From Pollenia angustigena (lineage: Eukaryota; Arthropoda; Insecta; Diptera; Polleniidae): a DNA stretch of 64,000 bases. Of this stretch, positions 46,432 through 58,612 are shown piece after piece. How positions within the stretch are numbered: position 1 is the stretch's first letter; each line of letters opens with the position of its first letter. The notes beneath the pieces are model-generated. The model did no database searches, was not told the origin of the DNA, and saw nothing but the letters and a program-made list of their open reading frames with translations. Position numbers and translations under genes: made by a program. The DNA is taken from the NCBI GenBank assembly GCA_930367215.1, contig OV884056.1, positions 45,942,308 through 46,006,307 of the forward strand, in the 5' to 3' direction.

Positions 46432-47918
46432 TGGGGGGGGGGGGGGGGGGTGCTTTAAAACCATGTGAGATAAGGCCATGATGTCTTTATTGCTCAATTG
46501 AATGGGAGATAAAGCCATAATGGGCTTATTGCCCAATCATTAAGAGGTAAGGCCATAATTAAAATTTTGCGAAATGAGAGATATAACCATTTTTTTTTCG
46601 CAAATGTGAGATAAAGCCATATTTTTGCAGAATAATGTTATTCCTGGTGTTAACATTCTGTAAAAGGGAAATCCTTAGTTATCATTGAAAAACATTTTTT
46701 TATTCTTGTGACGCACGCAGGAAAACTTTATTCAGCGAAGCCACATGCCGCGTCCTACTGGAGGAAAAAACCCGTAAGCACGACCGCAGGCCCCTCGCAG
46801 AAAAATTTTAGTATGCGAAGCTAGATTTCAGTACTAAACTTTAGTGTCTCCGGAACTGAAATGAGAGATAAAGCCATTTTCTAATATTGCTAATGTGAGC
46901 TAAGGCCATGATGGCATTATCCCCATTCAAATGAAAAACAAAATAAAAGGCTTTATCTCCCTATTGAATGAGAGATAAAGCCATCATGGCCAGGGTTACC
47001 GTTGGAAATTTTCGAAAAGGGTCACAAAAAGGGGATTTTCCAGAAAAAGGGGTCAAAAAAAGGGTATTTCAATAAAAAAAGGGTCAAGTTTTTTATAACA
47101 AAAAAATAATATTTCAGGTAGGAAGAGCTCAAAAAACTTAATTTTTTTATGGAATGCTCGTCCTGTTTTTAACACCTGACAAAAAGTTTATTCTTTATCA
47201 TTATAGCTAATTTTTTAATACTTTTTATGTAATTTTCCGATTTAGCGATGTCAAATTAATGTTAGTGTTTGTTTTAAATGTTGCAATCGTTCGCGAATTG
47301 TAACCAGACTTTGCTACCATACCGCTGTTACCAAATATTTGGAAATTTCCGCTAATTTAGCAATTTTAACCTCTTGTTTTCATTCCTGTTAGGGCACTCT
47401 CAACACTGTCGATTCAAAAGGCGGCGAAAAGTTCAATACCTTTTGCCATTGTTAAGGGCGAATTTTTTTGAATAAAACATGCTACTCTTTAAGAAAGCAA
47501 AACACCAAATTGCATTTTTTTAATAAAATGTCAAATTTTTGTAAAAAATAACAAATATGTATATGAGTTATGTTTGCTTTTAGGGAAATTGTACTTTACT
47601 ATCAAAAATCAAGGAGAAGAAAGCATGGAATTTTAAGTTTATACTTTGAGTCTGTTCCATATCAAGCAATGCTTATTTCGAAAACATTTGTTTAGCACTT
47701 TTGTTCCGCAGTGTTGTCAAAAAACAAAATGTGAGAGATATTTCCAAAAAAGGGTCAAAAAGTGTCACAAAATGGGTGATAATGATACAAAAGTATAATT
47801 TAAAAGAAGGGTTATAAAAGGTATCAACATCGCCGAAAAAGGGTCAAATTGATACTTTAGTATCACAACGGTAACGCTGATCATGGCCTTATCTTGCATG
47901 GTATGAAAGCACCCCCCC
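46432..47918. mobile_element. hAT-like MITE with poly-G end, copy 2, TSD GTAAAAGT
   Basis: Left end is a run of about 19 G then TGCTTTAAAACCATGTGAG; right end is GGTATGAAAGCACCCCCCC. GTAAAAGT flanks both (46424-46431 and 47919-47926). Removing the nested element 46991-47879 and its 8-bp repeat leaves about 590 bp, close to the 584 bp of copy 1. Shares the AGATAAAGCCAT words and the GC-rich module (46710-46828). Confidence 0.9.
46991..47879. mobile_element. hAT-like element, TSD ATCATGGC
   Basis: CAGGGTTACCGTTG at 46991 and inverted CAGCGTTACCGTTG ending 47879; ATCATGGC on both sides (46983-46990, 47880-47887). AAAAGGGTCA words repeat near both ends. No transposase seen. Confidence 0.9.
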
Positions 47919-47935
47919 GTAAAAGTTCGACTTCA

Positions 47936-48805
47936 TTATACCCTTCACCGAAGGCAAAAAGTTCGTCATTGCGTTTGTTATTTCTACAATATTGATTTTA
48001 TACTCTATAAAGTATATATCGTTAGCTAAAATGCAAAAAGACGTAACTAACAAAAAATTCAAAATCGAGTTTTTGATTGATTATTATGAATGCTATAAAA
48101 CTACATGTCTTGACAAAATTTTACACTACTGCGATCAAAAATTGCGCTTTTATTAACAAAAAACAAAGGGACGTAGCTACAAGTTTTTTTGTTTGATGTA
48201 TGCAAAACGACGTAATTACACATTTTTTTTTCTAAGAAAATATAATGAAATGGTTTTCTTTGAAAATTGGTTGAAGAATTCCATGGACGACTTATCAATG
48301 CATGTTTTTCTGACATGTTTATAGTTTTCACTTTACAAAGTTTTTTGCTTCTCCTGTAAAATTATATTTTTGTTAGTTACGTCTTTTTGCATTTTAGCTA
48401 ACGATATGTATATTCTTATAAAGCGATGTTGATTTAACGATATCCGTCTATCCGTTGAAATGGGGTTTCCAAAGATCTTAGATATGATGGGGACTTGGAA
48501 GTTATATATTTATGTCACATATAGTCCGAAATTGTATGCTATTGAAATTCAGCCTGATCGAACTACAAATGGCTGAGATATGAGCAAAAAACCACGACTG
48601 CCTCTTATTTTACCCAAAAATCCGTTTTTGTTATCTATAACTAAAAAACCACATAAGCCAAACTTGTTATAAAAACATAAATCCGACAAAATGTGAATGG
48701 AATTGGACGAGTGGGCGTGGCACAAAGTTGATTTATTTATATCAAGAGAACGGTATTTATATAAATTTCAGTAACTATCGCACCATGGTGAAGGGCATAG
48801 CCGTA
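47936..48805. mobile_element. Helentron-like repeat of a second family, split by a MITE
   Basis: TATACCCTTCACCGAAGGCA at 47938 and the inverted GGTGAAGGGCATAG at 48788-48801 form sub-terminal inverted repeats; TTCGTCATTGCGTTTGTT and ATATCCGTCTATCCGTTG are in the usual order, and GTGGGCGTGGCAC appears near the right. These words are typical of DINE-like repeats in flies. Interrupted at TATAT by the MITE 48016-48407. Confidence 0.6.
48016..48407. mobile_element. MITE with perfect TIR of at least 37 bp
   Basis: CGTTAGCTAAAATGCAAAAA at 48020 continues GACGTAACTAACAAAAA and is exactly inverted at 48367-48403. Target is an ATAT-rich site, so the exact edge and duplication are ambiguous. Internally GACGTARYTA is repeated twice more (near 48170 and 48205). 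Confidence 0.85.
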
Positions 48806-48817
48806 AAAAGCACACTG

Positions 48818-49095
48818 AAAAAATTTTCTTCACAATAGCAATGAATTTTGACATTAATCCTATGAAAAATTGAATTAAAAAGGAACCTATGCAGCGCCTC
48901 GTTGGATCAATCAATGAAGAAAATGTATTTAATGAAACATTACATTAGATCTATGAATATTATTCATTAGATGAATACTTTCAATAAAGTAAAAAACATT
49001 TTTTTTTTTTTATTTAATTTTATTTTTATTTTTTATTTTTTTATTTTACGTTATTTTATTATTATATTTTTGCTGTCTCTGGCGGGAATCTTCGG
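48818..49095. mobile_element. Truncated TA-group element with SINE tail
   Basis: CACTGAAAAAATTTTCTTC at 48822 and the next 170 bp are the reverse of 51545-51734, including GGAACCTATGCAGCGC. It runs into the same A-rich tail in reverse and the SINE 3' end (CTGTCTCTGGCGGGA at 49074), then all similarity stops near 49090. Confidence 0.75.
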
Positions 49096-49099
49096 CATA

Positions 49100-50755
49100 A
49101 AGAACTTTTATATGAATCTTTATCTGATAACATTTGTTTTGTTTTGCCTGGTACGTGATTGGCCAAGGGGCCAAAATAGGGTGCGCTCTCGAAAATGTAT
49201 CTTTATATACTTTGGCGTATGGTGTCACATGATCGGGCTTGACTTTCTTACTTGTTTTTTATTGATTTGACTTAAAATTTGATTATTTACGCAAATGTCA
49301 AATTTCACAAAAATAAAAAAGTTAAATCAAGCTTTAACAATAAATCAATTTTTAGAAAAATTTGGGTTTCTTTAAAATTTGAATCTTTTTTTTAACGATT
49401 TTTTCACCTAATTTTTGACCAGAAATTAATTTTGAGTAAAAATGTGCAAATTATGTGTTTTAAACACCTCATCGTTTGGTTAGACGACAACATTTGTCAC
49501 CTATTAATCAAAATTGCAAAAAGCTGCTGATGCTAACTTCTACGTATTGAGTTAATAGAAATTCAGATAAGCCAAATATATTTACAAATATCACACAACA
49601 AAAAAAAAAAATAAAAACTTGGAAAATCAATTGAAAAAAATAATCTGCCAAATAATGTAAGAAAAATTTTTTAAAAAAATAAATAACTCGACAACACGCT
49701 TAGATGCACAGCAGTGGGCCAATGTAAACATGCACGCCAGGAGGAGCATCATCAACACCAACTTACACAAACAAATTCTAAAACAACAACAGCAACCAAG
49801 AAAGCAATCCAAAAACTTGAGAAGATAACTAAAAAAAAAAAAAATAAATAAAAGAAAAAAATCTTCCAACTAAAACTAAAGCACCTCAACTCAACAACAT
49901 TGGCACAATCTTCTCTAGCAACATCCAGTTAACCAAAAAAAATAAGAAAAAAAGAAATTGTTTAAACTGAGTGACGTTTATAAATGCAACCAGAAGCCAA
50001 AAAAATATTGTAAAACTACTTACAAAATAGTTTCCTTCATTTTTTTTCTCATCTAAAATTTATTTCGATAAAATACACGTAGCTCATGCAGCCAAGTCAA
50101 GTCAGTTGGCCCAGCGCAGCCATTCGGCGAAAGAAATCGACCATGTAGTTACACGTTTCAATAGTTCTAATAGACATGCAGATGTTGCTGCTACTGTTGA
50201 TTGAGAGGATCGAGGAAACTATAAAACAATAACAATATAAATAAAACAGCAACAATGAAAACGAAAACAACAGAAAAGAACATGCAAATATGCTTTGAAA
50301 TAATGGAGAGATGCGGCTGGAAAATGGGGAGAAATCTAATCGAATAATTCGATTTGTTTATTTGTAAAGATTTTGAGCGAAAACATTCAAAAACTACTTC
50401 AAATTGACTACAGTGTTTTTGCTTTTAATAAACTATAAAAACAACTGGGGAGAGAGTGTGGAAGGAGTTATAAATTTTAATTTATAAATTGTTTTTAAAT
50501 AAGAAATTTGCAGTTACGTACATGCATATTTGTAATAAGAAGATTGATTTATAGAATTTTAAAATAATGTGCAATTTTCTTTACGACACAAGTAGATTCT
50601 CTTTGTAAAGTGAAAAACTAATATTTGTTTCATTTGATGTATTTTTTTACACTTTTTGGAACATATTCACAAAATATTTACTTGAATTTAGCGAATACGA
50701 GTACGATTGTCATAAAAACAGAACCTTCGGCGATACGAATGTTTGTAACACCACT
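49100..50755. other. AT-rich DNA without recognisable gene
   Basis: Simple AAC/AAT-rich stretches; no coding signal. The short open frames near 49046-49228 and 49627-49869 have no motifs. Confidence 0.45.
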
Positions 50756-50796
50756 ACACTGATAGAAAAGGCGTCATAACGCTGATGTATTTACTA

Positions 50797-51734
50797 CACT
50801 GAAAGAAAAATGCTTCATATATTTAATGAATCATTTTCATAAAAAAGTTTTCCTTGGGTAAATGAAAATTTTCATTGTCTAAATGGAATTTCATAGGTTT
50901 GATGAAGTATTTTCGTTAAAATCGCTTCATTAGATTTCGTAATTACGTTAAAAATTTTCATTGGATATATGAAAACTTAAGTTTGTCTAAGTAAAACAAA
51001 AAATTTTAATTGGGAACACAAAAAATCAATAAACAAACATAACTATATTCATAAATTAATACAAAATTATAGTTTCCTTAAAAAAATGTTTAATTGTTAT
51101 TTAAAAAATGTAAGATTTAATAATTTCATACATCTTATGTTACATGTATGCCATTAAATTTATGAAATCAAAAATTTTTTTTATAAAAGCAACATATTTC
51201 AATAATTGCCTTCATAAATTTAAATTTTCATTATGACAATAAAAATGTCATTATAGTAATGAAACAAAAACTTTCAATCCACTTTCAATCAACGTTGTTA
51301 TTGTTATTATGGACAATTTAATCTCATGTTTACGCTCTTAATTGAGAACAAAACATAGTTTTTTCATACAAAAACTACACTGCCCCTGTAGACTAGCTGG
51401 TAGTGAGCTAGTCTATCAGCACCGAGGTTGCATGTTCGAATCCCACCAGAGACAGAAAAAAAATAAAAAATAAAATAAAATAAAGTAAAATAAAATAAGA
51501 AAAAAGAAAAAAAAGTAATTAAAAAAAATAAAAAAAAATAAAAAAATTTTACTTTATTGAAAGTATTAATCCAATGAATAATATTCATGGATCTGATGTA
51601 ATGTTTCATTAAGTCCTTTTAATGAAACAGGTTTCATTGATCCAACGAAGCGCTGCATAGGTTCCTTTATAATGCAATTTTTCATGGGATTAATGTCAAA
51701 ATTCGTTAGTATTGCGAAGAAAATTCTTTCAGTG
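50797..51734. mobile_element. TIR element CACTGAAAG, TA duplication, containing a SINE
   Basis: CACTGAAAGAAAAATGCTTC at 50797 and inverted CACTGAAAGAATTTTCTTC ending 51734; TA at 50795-50796 and 51735-51736. Interior repeats ATTTTCAT/ATGAAA. A SINE lies at 51379-51545. Confidence 0.85.
51379..51545 (+). mobile_element. tRNA-derived SINE with long A-rich tail
   Basis: A-box-like TGTAGACTAGCTGGTAGT (51387) and B box GTTCGAATCCC (51434), 30 nt apart, then CACCAGAGACAG and a 90-bp A-rich tail of AAATAAAATAAA type. The clean B box makes this the best-preserved of the three copies. The tRNA body does not fold as a tRNA. Confidence 0.75.
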
Positions 51735-52429
51735 TACGACAAGTGTCTTCGTTTTTGACCCCATGACACTTTTCATCATGGTGATGTCAACCTTAACATC
51801 ACTTGGCCAAAGTGTCATCAGGGTCAAAATGAAATTATGTCATCCATGGGACGACACATCGGCACCACAGAAATAACGAACATGTCCTCAGTGCGATGAC
51901 GCAGTTACATCGGAGAAAGGACACATTAGCATCAATTAAATGACAGTTTGTCATTAAGTCAAAGTCATTCGAATTTACTTAGGTCAAAGTGAGAGAATAT
52001 TATTATTTACTTACTTACCCGTTACATATGTTTGTTTCACGTTTGTTGAATAACGACCTTTGTTTACAGCAGAACTCTCAATAATAAGACACCAGCACCA
52101 TGCTCCATATGGTTTTCGTAATCATTCTACTTTAAAAATTTTATGTATTTAAATAAATAATTTAAAAAAATAGTATATAGGAATTTTTGCTTCTTATAAT
52201 TCATTGTAATCATGAAAATAATGTTAATAATATACAAAATGTGGCATCGAATTGATGTCACTATAGTCATAAAATAGATGACACGTAAAAAATTACAAAA
52301 TTGTACAAAGATGTTAGTCATTGGATTGATGTTACTTTTTGTATCATTGATGCCATTTGTAGTAACATTGATGTCACAATTCTGATGTTAGGGCATCATC
52401 AATAAGAAGATGCAATTTTCTATCAGTGC

Positions 52430-53660
52430 AATACGAAAGGCATTAAAAAGCTGGCATTTCTATTTATATATTTAGTCCTTTTATTTCCAATGCAACAAAG
52501 GGCCTTAACAAAAGTTTTCCAATATTTTTTGTCAGTCATCAATCTCTTTATTTCACTCCACAAAACGTTAAGCTTATACCGCTCCTTCTCGGCTCTTTTG
52601 GATCCCTGATAATCATATGCGATAGATTGTCTCTTAATATCATTCGTTGGATTTCTCATGGAGTGCCCCAGCTAATTAAATTCCCGGTGGCGTATGTCCA
52701 CTTCCAGCAGTGCTTAATGGTTTGATTCCAATGGTCGATATTGCAGATATTTAGGCAAAAAATAAAGAGAATATGCATCTGAGACATCGGTTGACAAAGG
52801 CCTTGGGTTTCGTGTTTGAAAAGGTTCCATTTCCTCGTAGAGTAGAACAGGTTTGACGCTGGTTTTAACTAAATTGATTTTCGTGCAACAAGCATAGTAC
52901 GACATTTTCAGTATACTGTCCCGATTTTTAAATATTAAACTCCGCAGGATGCAGAAACATTCTGCATTTTTGATAGTTTGATTCATGAGAGAAATATTTT
53001 CAGATTCTAGTCCTAGATGCATGGACTAGGTTTTGCCAATGTTAAATTGTTAACCAGCTTTAGCCGCGCGTTTAGCAAACGATCCTAACTTGGCTTGTAT
53101 ATCCGCAAATCGATTAAATATAAGGTACATACATATAATTTGCATGGTCCAAGTCTTCCAAGGACTAATTAGCAGTGGTGAAAAGATTTAAACCACATTC
53201 ATGGGAGAATTAGCTCTGAGGGTTAATCAGGATTAATAAGGAGCTGTATATCCTTAATGATTCGACTCCGGTACAAATACCACAGCTCCGACTCCTCAGC
53301 ATTCAAAACTCCGCTCTTTTATAACGATAACTTCCGCTCATAACCCAGTTAGCTCTTGAGCTCCTTGATCTAACATGGTAAATTGTATATCTTTAATGAG
53401 CCTGATTATCTTTACAGGTACTCCCTTACACCTCAGGGCTTCCCATATCGCGCTGTGTTGGACTATATCGAGTACGTGCTTAAAGTCAACTAAAAGCTGA
53501 TTTAATGGTGAACACTCCCCTAAATGTTAAACAATAACCCTTATGTTGTTGGCGTGATCAACACAGGATTTGTTTAGACTAAAGCCAGCTTGCTCTTTTC
53601 TTAGTTGTAGTTTCCGTTTCAGTGCAATACGATTATGAAAAATGTCCATCTCTATAATTA
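52430..53660 (-). pseudogene. RTE-like LINE reverse transcriptase relic, 3' two thirds
   Basis: Reverse strand, several frames. From 53640: KEQAGFSLNKSCVDHANNI (RT motif before A), LLVDFKHVLDIV (motif A, aspartate kept, AFD altered), IWEALRCKGVPVKIIRLIKD, then near 53150 DLDHANYM in place of the catalytic YADD, FADIQAKLGSFAKRAAKAGL, TKINLVKTSVKPVLLY (53000-52840), and the C-terminus MRNPTNDIKRQSIAYDYQGS...TFVKALC ending near 52430. An insertion with AGGAGTCGGAGC-type repeats (53230-53360) separates motifs B and C. Catalytic box lost; dead. Confidence 0.8.
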
Positions 53661-53699
53661 TACTTAGCTATAGAGTTTAGTCAATTTACCAAGTTAGAT

Positions 53700-54385
53700 C
53701 AAGAAGCCTAGTCCTTATAATTGTGAAGAAAATTTCCAGTGTTGTGTAGTGGCTGTGGTTGATATTCAGCTATCAAAATGGAGGCTTTAGAGCTAACAAG
53801 GTTAAGAGCTGAAGTTGTCGTTATCTAGAGCGGAATATGTACTGCTGACTGGTTTTTATGGCTACTGTTGCTTTTCTACAGAAACTGCTTATACAGAAGA
53901 AGACAAATTTGATAGCTCAGCAGGGCGCGGAGTAAAATTGAGGTTTTTGTACCGGATTCGAAGTACCCGCAAAAACTCGCGACTGCAACTCCAAATTTTT
54001 TCGGTATTAAAAATATGAAAACATTTTCTAATATTTTGCAAAATAAACTTATTTTAAGAGGGTGTGCTTTAAAAATGTTTTAGTCTGTAAAAAAGGACCA
54101 GTCTACTTTACATATGTTCATAAATATCTATATTAAAGCTGAAAGCGGCACGTGAAAGAATTCAAATATCGATTTGAAATTTTAACAGAGTCATTTGCAC
54201 ATTTAAAGAGTACTGCATTAAAAAAAAGGGATTTAAGCAAAATAACTACCAGTATCATATACATTTAGCATCAAGGATAGAGTAGGAGTCGGATTTGGAG
54301 TTGTAGTTGGACTTAGACTTAAACAATTTTTGCGGATGGAGTCGTAGTTAGAACTATTTTTTGACCACTCAACAGACTTGTAGCT
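53700..54385. other. No gene seen; GGAGTYG-type simple repeats
   Basis: AGGAGTCGGATTTGGAGTTG at 54280 and similar words up to 54345. No coding signal. Confidence 0.45.
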
Positions 54386-54390
54386 CTAAA

Positions 54391-54857
54391 GGTAGAAGTA
54401 CATAACGCGCGTTAGTGCGCGCGCGCTCTGTCGTCTTCTGTCAAAAAAAGTTAAGCTAGTGTGTTTTCATTGAACAAGCTACATGCAAAATATTTTGACG
54501 CGTTTGCGGCGGAAAGTTGGTTAACTTTGAACTTTTTAACGCGTTGTGTGTTTTTGACAAGTAATCAGCTGACAATAAGAATAATAATTTAACAAATTTG
54601 TGAATCATGAAAGAAAAACTTATTGAAGAGCTTAAAAACATACAATATTTAAATAAAAAGAATAAATTTAATAAAATAACAAAATCTTGATATACTTTCG
54701 AACCCGTTTTTAATGCACAAATAAGTAAACAAATAAAAAACAGCTGACAGGAATGGCTTTTGTAACGCGTGTTGTGTAACTTGCAGTTTTTGACACGCTA
54801 AAGTTTATAAACGCAAGATACTTGTCGACGAACTAACGCGTGTTATGTACTTCCACC
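54391..54857. mobile_element. MITE with GGTAGAAGTACATAACGCG ends
   Basis: GGTAGAAGTACATAACGCGC at 54391 and inverted GGTGGAAGTACATAACACGC ending 54857. TTAA follows the right end; TAAA precedes the left. CpG-rich near the left (TGCGCGCGCGCTC at 54417). Contains inverted AACGCGTTGTG/ACGCGTGTTGTG words. Confidence 0.72.
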
Positions 54858-54859
54858 TT

Positions 54860-56050
54860 AATGACCTTTTGAAGGTGCGCTGGTAAATGCAAATCGGTTG
54901 ATTTTCATGAACCCATGAACCTCAAACTGTATAACAGAATAATAATTGCCACAACTCATGACTTAAAAACAGCTTCTGGTATCAAATTTTAAATATGAGC
55001 CGCCCTTTTTAAAGTTTAAAAAAAAAGTTGGCTATATGCCCTTCTTTCCAACGTCTAATGCAGGGATAAGACTTTGGGCAAAATTAAGCAACCTGAAGGT
55101 GTAATGCTAAACAGTTAATGCTTCTTCTAGATGAATATAATTCAGGCCAAAAAACCAAAAACTTTGATATAAAAAAATTTAACGTCGTTTCATCATAGTA
55201 CTAATGTTCTTCTTAAATATTGGACATAAAACAGTAGATTCAGTTCGACAAAATCAGTAATTAAACTTAAAATTTAAACTTACAAAAGTTTACATGACTG
55301 TCATATTTGAAACCATTTTATCAATTTTATTACTAAATAAAATCCCAGTTAATAAAAATATTTAACCCCTTAAAAAAATAACTTAGTCACGAAACTCCAC
55401 CTATAAGAATAATTCTATTGCTTCTCACAACGCCATGTCTCGTTTCACAAAGCAAATTTCAATAAACCCAAAAAAAAAAAAAAAAAAAAATTGCCTGCCA
55501 AATTATTAACAGTGTTTTCTGTTGACTATTTCATAAATTTTGAAATGTTGATATTTGCCATTTAATTTAATAGTCATGCTAAATGTTGCCAAGCTATAAA
55601 AAATAAAAAAATATCAACAACAAAAACAGCAAATATATAACGTGGGTCGTCTGTGCCTCAAACCACTTACATGTAAAGTTTATAGTCATTCGTAGATATT
55701 TTTCCTATTTTTTATTATTTTTTTTCTGCAGTCATGAATTCATACTTTTATAATTTTTTATCGCATTTCTTTCTTTTGTTTAAGAAAAGCGAAAAAAAGA
55801 AAAAATAATTTCATTTCATTCATTAGTTCATATATTTAATAATTTTATGCACATTAAATGTCATGATACGAGCACAAACAACCCATCCTGCTTATTTAAC
55901 GTTTGGATGGTACAATTTGAAAGGCGTTGTTATAAAAGGCCTTTCGTTATTTATGCCACAAACGCAATTACAAATAATTTTACAACTTTTATTAGTCTCT
56001 GTTCAGACTAGGAAATTTTTTTTTTGTGGCAACACTTGAGTTTATGGGGT
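54860..56050. other. AT-rich DNA without recognisable gene
   Basis: Poly-A near 55470-55490. Nothing else recognised. Confidence 0.45.
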
Positions 56051-56055
56051 ATATA

Positions 56056-56911
56056 TCGGGTGATTTTTTAGCTATTTTCTTTTTGGCAAGACTGGTTTAA
56101 ACAGCTGACGCACGTTTCGTGTTTTGTTTCACTGTCAAACATCTTTAGTTTGGTCTATAATTGAACCATGAATCGTCTTACAAAGGAACAACGCTTGCAA
56201 TTTATTGAATTTTATTATCAAAATGCGTGCTCTGTTAAGAAAGTTCATCGCGCGCTTCTTATGTTCAGCGACGAAGCTCATTTTTGGCTCAATGGGTACG
56301 TTAATAAGCAGAATTGTCGATTTTGGAGTGAAGATGTATCCAGAAAACGTCACAGTTTGGAGCGGTTTATGGGCTGGTGGTATCATTGGACCGTACTTCT
56401 GTGAATGGTGAGCGTTACCGTGAGATGATATCCAACTTTTTTTTGCCCAAAATGCAAGAGCTTGATTTGCATGACGGGTGGTTTCAACAAGACGGTGCCA
56501 CATGCCACACAGCACGCTTAACAATGGCCTTATTGAGAGGCGAGTTCGGTGAACATTTTATTTCACGTTCGGGACCGGTCAATTGGCCGCCTAGATCGTG
56601 CCTTTAGACTATTTTTTGTGGGGCTATCTTAAAGCTCATGTCTAAACACACATGCCCGCTTCAATTGACGCATTGGAAGACAACATTGAAGCATTTATTC
56701 ATGAGATACCGGCTAAAATGCTGGAAAGAGTATGCCAAAATTGGACTAAGCGGATGGACCATTTGAGGCGCAGTCACGGTCAACATTTGTATGAAATAAT
56801 CTTCAAACATTAAATTATATGGACCGTACTATCGATTCAAATAAGGATTTCATGCATTTTTCTGAATTTTTTTTTTTTTAACTTTCCTATAGCTCTTAAA
56901 AAATCACCCAT
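56056..56911 (+). mobile_element. Internally deleted IS630/mariner-like element, TA duplication
   Basis: GGGTGATTTTTTAGCTATTT at 56058 and inverted GGGTGATTTTTTAAGAGCTA at the right; TA outside both ends (56054-56055 and 56912-56913). The 856-bp element keeps both ends of one transposase gene but lacks the middle. Confidence 0.88.
56168..56812 (+). pseudogene. IS630/mariner transposase with internal deletion and frameshifts
   Basis: Start MNRLTKEQRLQFIEFYYQNA at 56168 (first helix of the DNA-binding domain), running straight from KVHRALL into MFSDEAHFWLNGYVNKQNCR, the first catalytic Asp region; roughly 130 residues are missing. Then frameshifts, VTVWSGLWAGGIIGPYF, FFLPKMQELDLHDGWFQQDG (second Asp), GEFGEHFISRSGPVNWPPRS, a deletion of about 10 bp, DYFLWGYLKAHV, an in-frame TAA and THMPASIDALEDNIEAF to the natural stop at 56812. 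Filling the deletion would space the last two Asp by about 41 residues, which suggests a DD41D (rosa-like) family. Dead. Confidence 0.85.
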
Positions 56912-56914
56912 TAG

Positions 56915-58605
56915 TTTTCTGTACTCTGCAATTATGTTTTGTTTCAACTTGAAGTTGTCTGTAGGTGTTTTTGTGTTTATATATAAAATAACAATAGGAG
57001 AAGAGTATACACCAGAGTTTCAGACTAAAATAGAACCCTCAAACCCCAGGCTAGTACCAAATTGTCTATCAGGACACCCTCCTCTTAAAGTTTTGTAAAA
57101 AAAGATAACAAAACTACGTTTTAAAGAGATCCTATAAAGCTTTACTATAAGTTTCAGATACTTTTAAAAGGATTCTAAGTGTCCTTGTTTTCTGAATTCC
57201 TGTAGAAAAGTGTAAATATAAATTGTTCCCCTCCAATAACAACTTTGTAAAAAAAAAAAACATATTAAAAAGTATAGTCAGGCAAATCCTACCATTTGGA
57301 TAGGCAATCATGCAAATTCTCTGTGTCGAATATTATCTAGATATCTCCTTCTATATGAGTTTTTTTTTCGTTAAGATACAATATAAATAATAAATTATAT
57401 TCGATCTATTGTCTGTTCTGGATCTATCAGCACAAAATTTTGCCATGACATGCAGCTATTATAATAGTTATCGGCGCCAAATTTTATATCACTGCCAACA
57501 CTAAGGAAATTATGATATCAAAAACTTTCAGCTGGAGTGGTATGCGTATGAAAGCTATGGTATAAAGACCGATTCCAATACAACGATTTCGACCCCTAAC
57601 CGTGAAAATAGCGTAAGCGCCAAAAATCAAATTTTACAGGAGAGAGTTTTTTTTAATTTTATTTCATATAAATTTTGTATGAAACTTGTCGCTTACGATA
57701 AAATTGTTCTTGCTATAAAATCGTTACGGTTCCCTTTGTGACCATGACATTTTGGGAGATGATGCAAGTGTTGCCAATAAAGTCAATAAAAAAAACGAAA
57801 ATGAATGAGAATGATGCGCTAAGGTTTTCAGGTTTCAATTAAATTTTTTTGGAATGAACTTAATCTAAATACAAGAGATTCTAAGTCGATTGGTATACCA
57901 AAAGGTGGGTACACACCAAAGGTTGGCTAAAACATAAATTGAAATATTTAAGTAGTGTTAACAGCGTTGCCATTTGTCATGTTTTCCCTCTCTGATATAA
58001 ACCGAATATTTTTTGGTACAAAGTATAAGGCGCAATAGCTTAATATCATTTCTATCAATGTTTATAAGGGTATAAATCATTGATGTCCATTTCGTCTTTA
58101 TTTTTTACGCTCTTTACTTTTCCCCACAGAGCACACAGAGGCGTCACGAGACAGAAAATATTGTGTTTTCTTCTGTCTTTTTCTTCGAAACCTGCCCTTT
58201 TTGCTTTTTTTGTTTTGATCACGCAATTTGTGTTGATAGTAGCGGCCTGTTTTTACACATTGCCACTTCACTACCAAAAAACGTTTTCTTTCTCTTTCTT
58301 CGAAAGCTGCCCTCACAAATGATTTAGGCATTTTTCATACGTCACTTTTTTTTATCTCTGTATGCTTTGTGTCGTTCGTGTGAAAGCAACGAAAAAATTC
58401 TCGCCATTTTTTTTCAATTGAACCATTAATCAAAAAAAAAAAATCAGTTTTGATTAAAAATTTAATCAAATGAATTAAGCATTTACACATATCACCAAGA
58501 TTACTATTGAAAATGTTGTTATTACCAACAGATATTTGATGCTATTAATTTGTTTGCTGGTGAAAATTTAATTATTTTTTAATTTATATCATAATAAAAA
58601 GAAAA
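56915..58605. other. AT-rich DNA without recognisable gene
   Basis: No motif in any open frame; the overlapping frames at 58080-58331 are opposite-strand translations of pyrimidine-rich DNA. Confidence 0.45.
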
Positions 58606-58612
58606 AAAAATT

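Larger units (their letters stand above)
50757..52428. mobile_element. TIR element CACTGATAGAAAA, host of a second one
   Basis: CACTGATAGAAAA at 50757 and inverted at the right end (52416-52428). TA precedes the left end; CA follows the right, so one base of the duplication has changed. Interior is rich in GATGTCA/TGACAT words. It contains 50797-51734 and abuts the 3' end of the reverse-strand LINE at 52430. Confidence 0.75.

Noticed and set aside
58080..58331. Overlapping forward and reverse frames of 77-80 codons
   Set aside because: One is S/F-rich and the other K/R-rich, as expected for opposite strands of pyrimidine-rich DNA.
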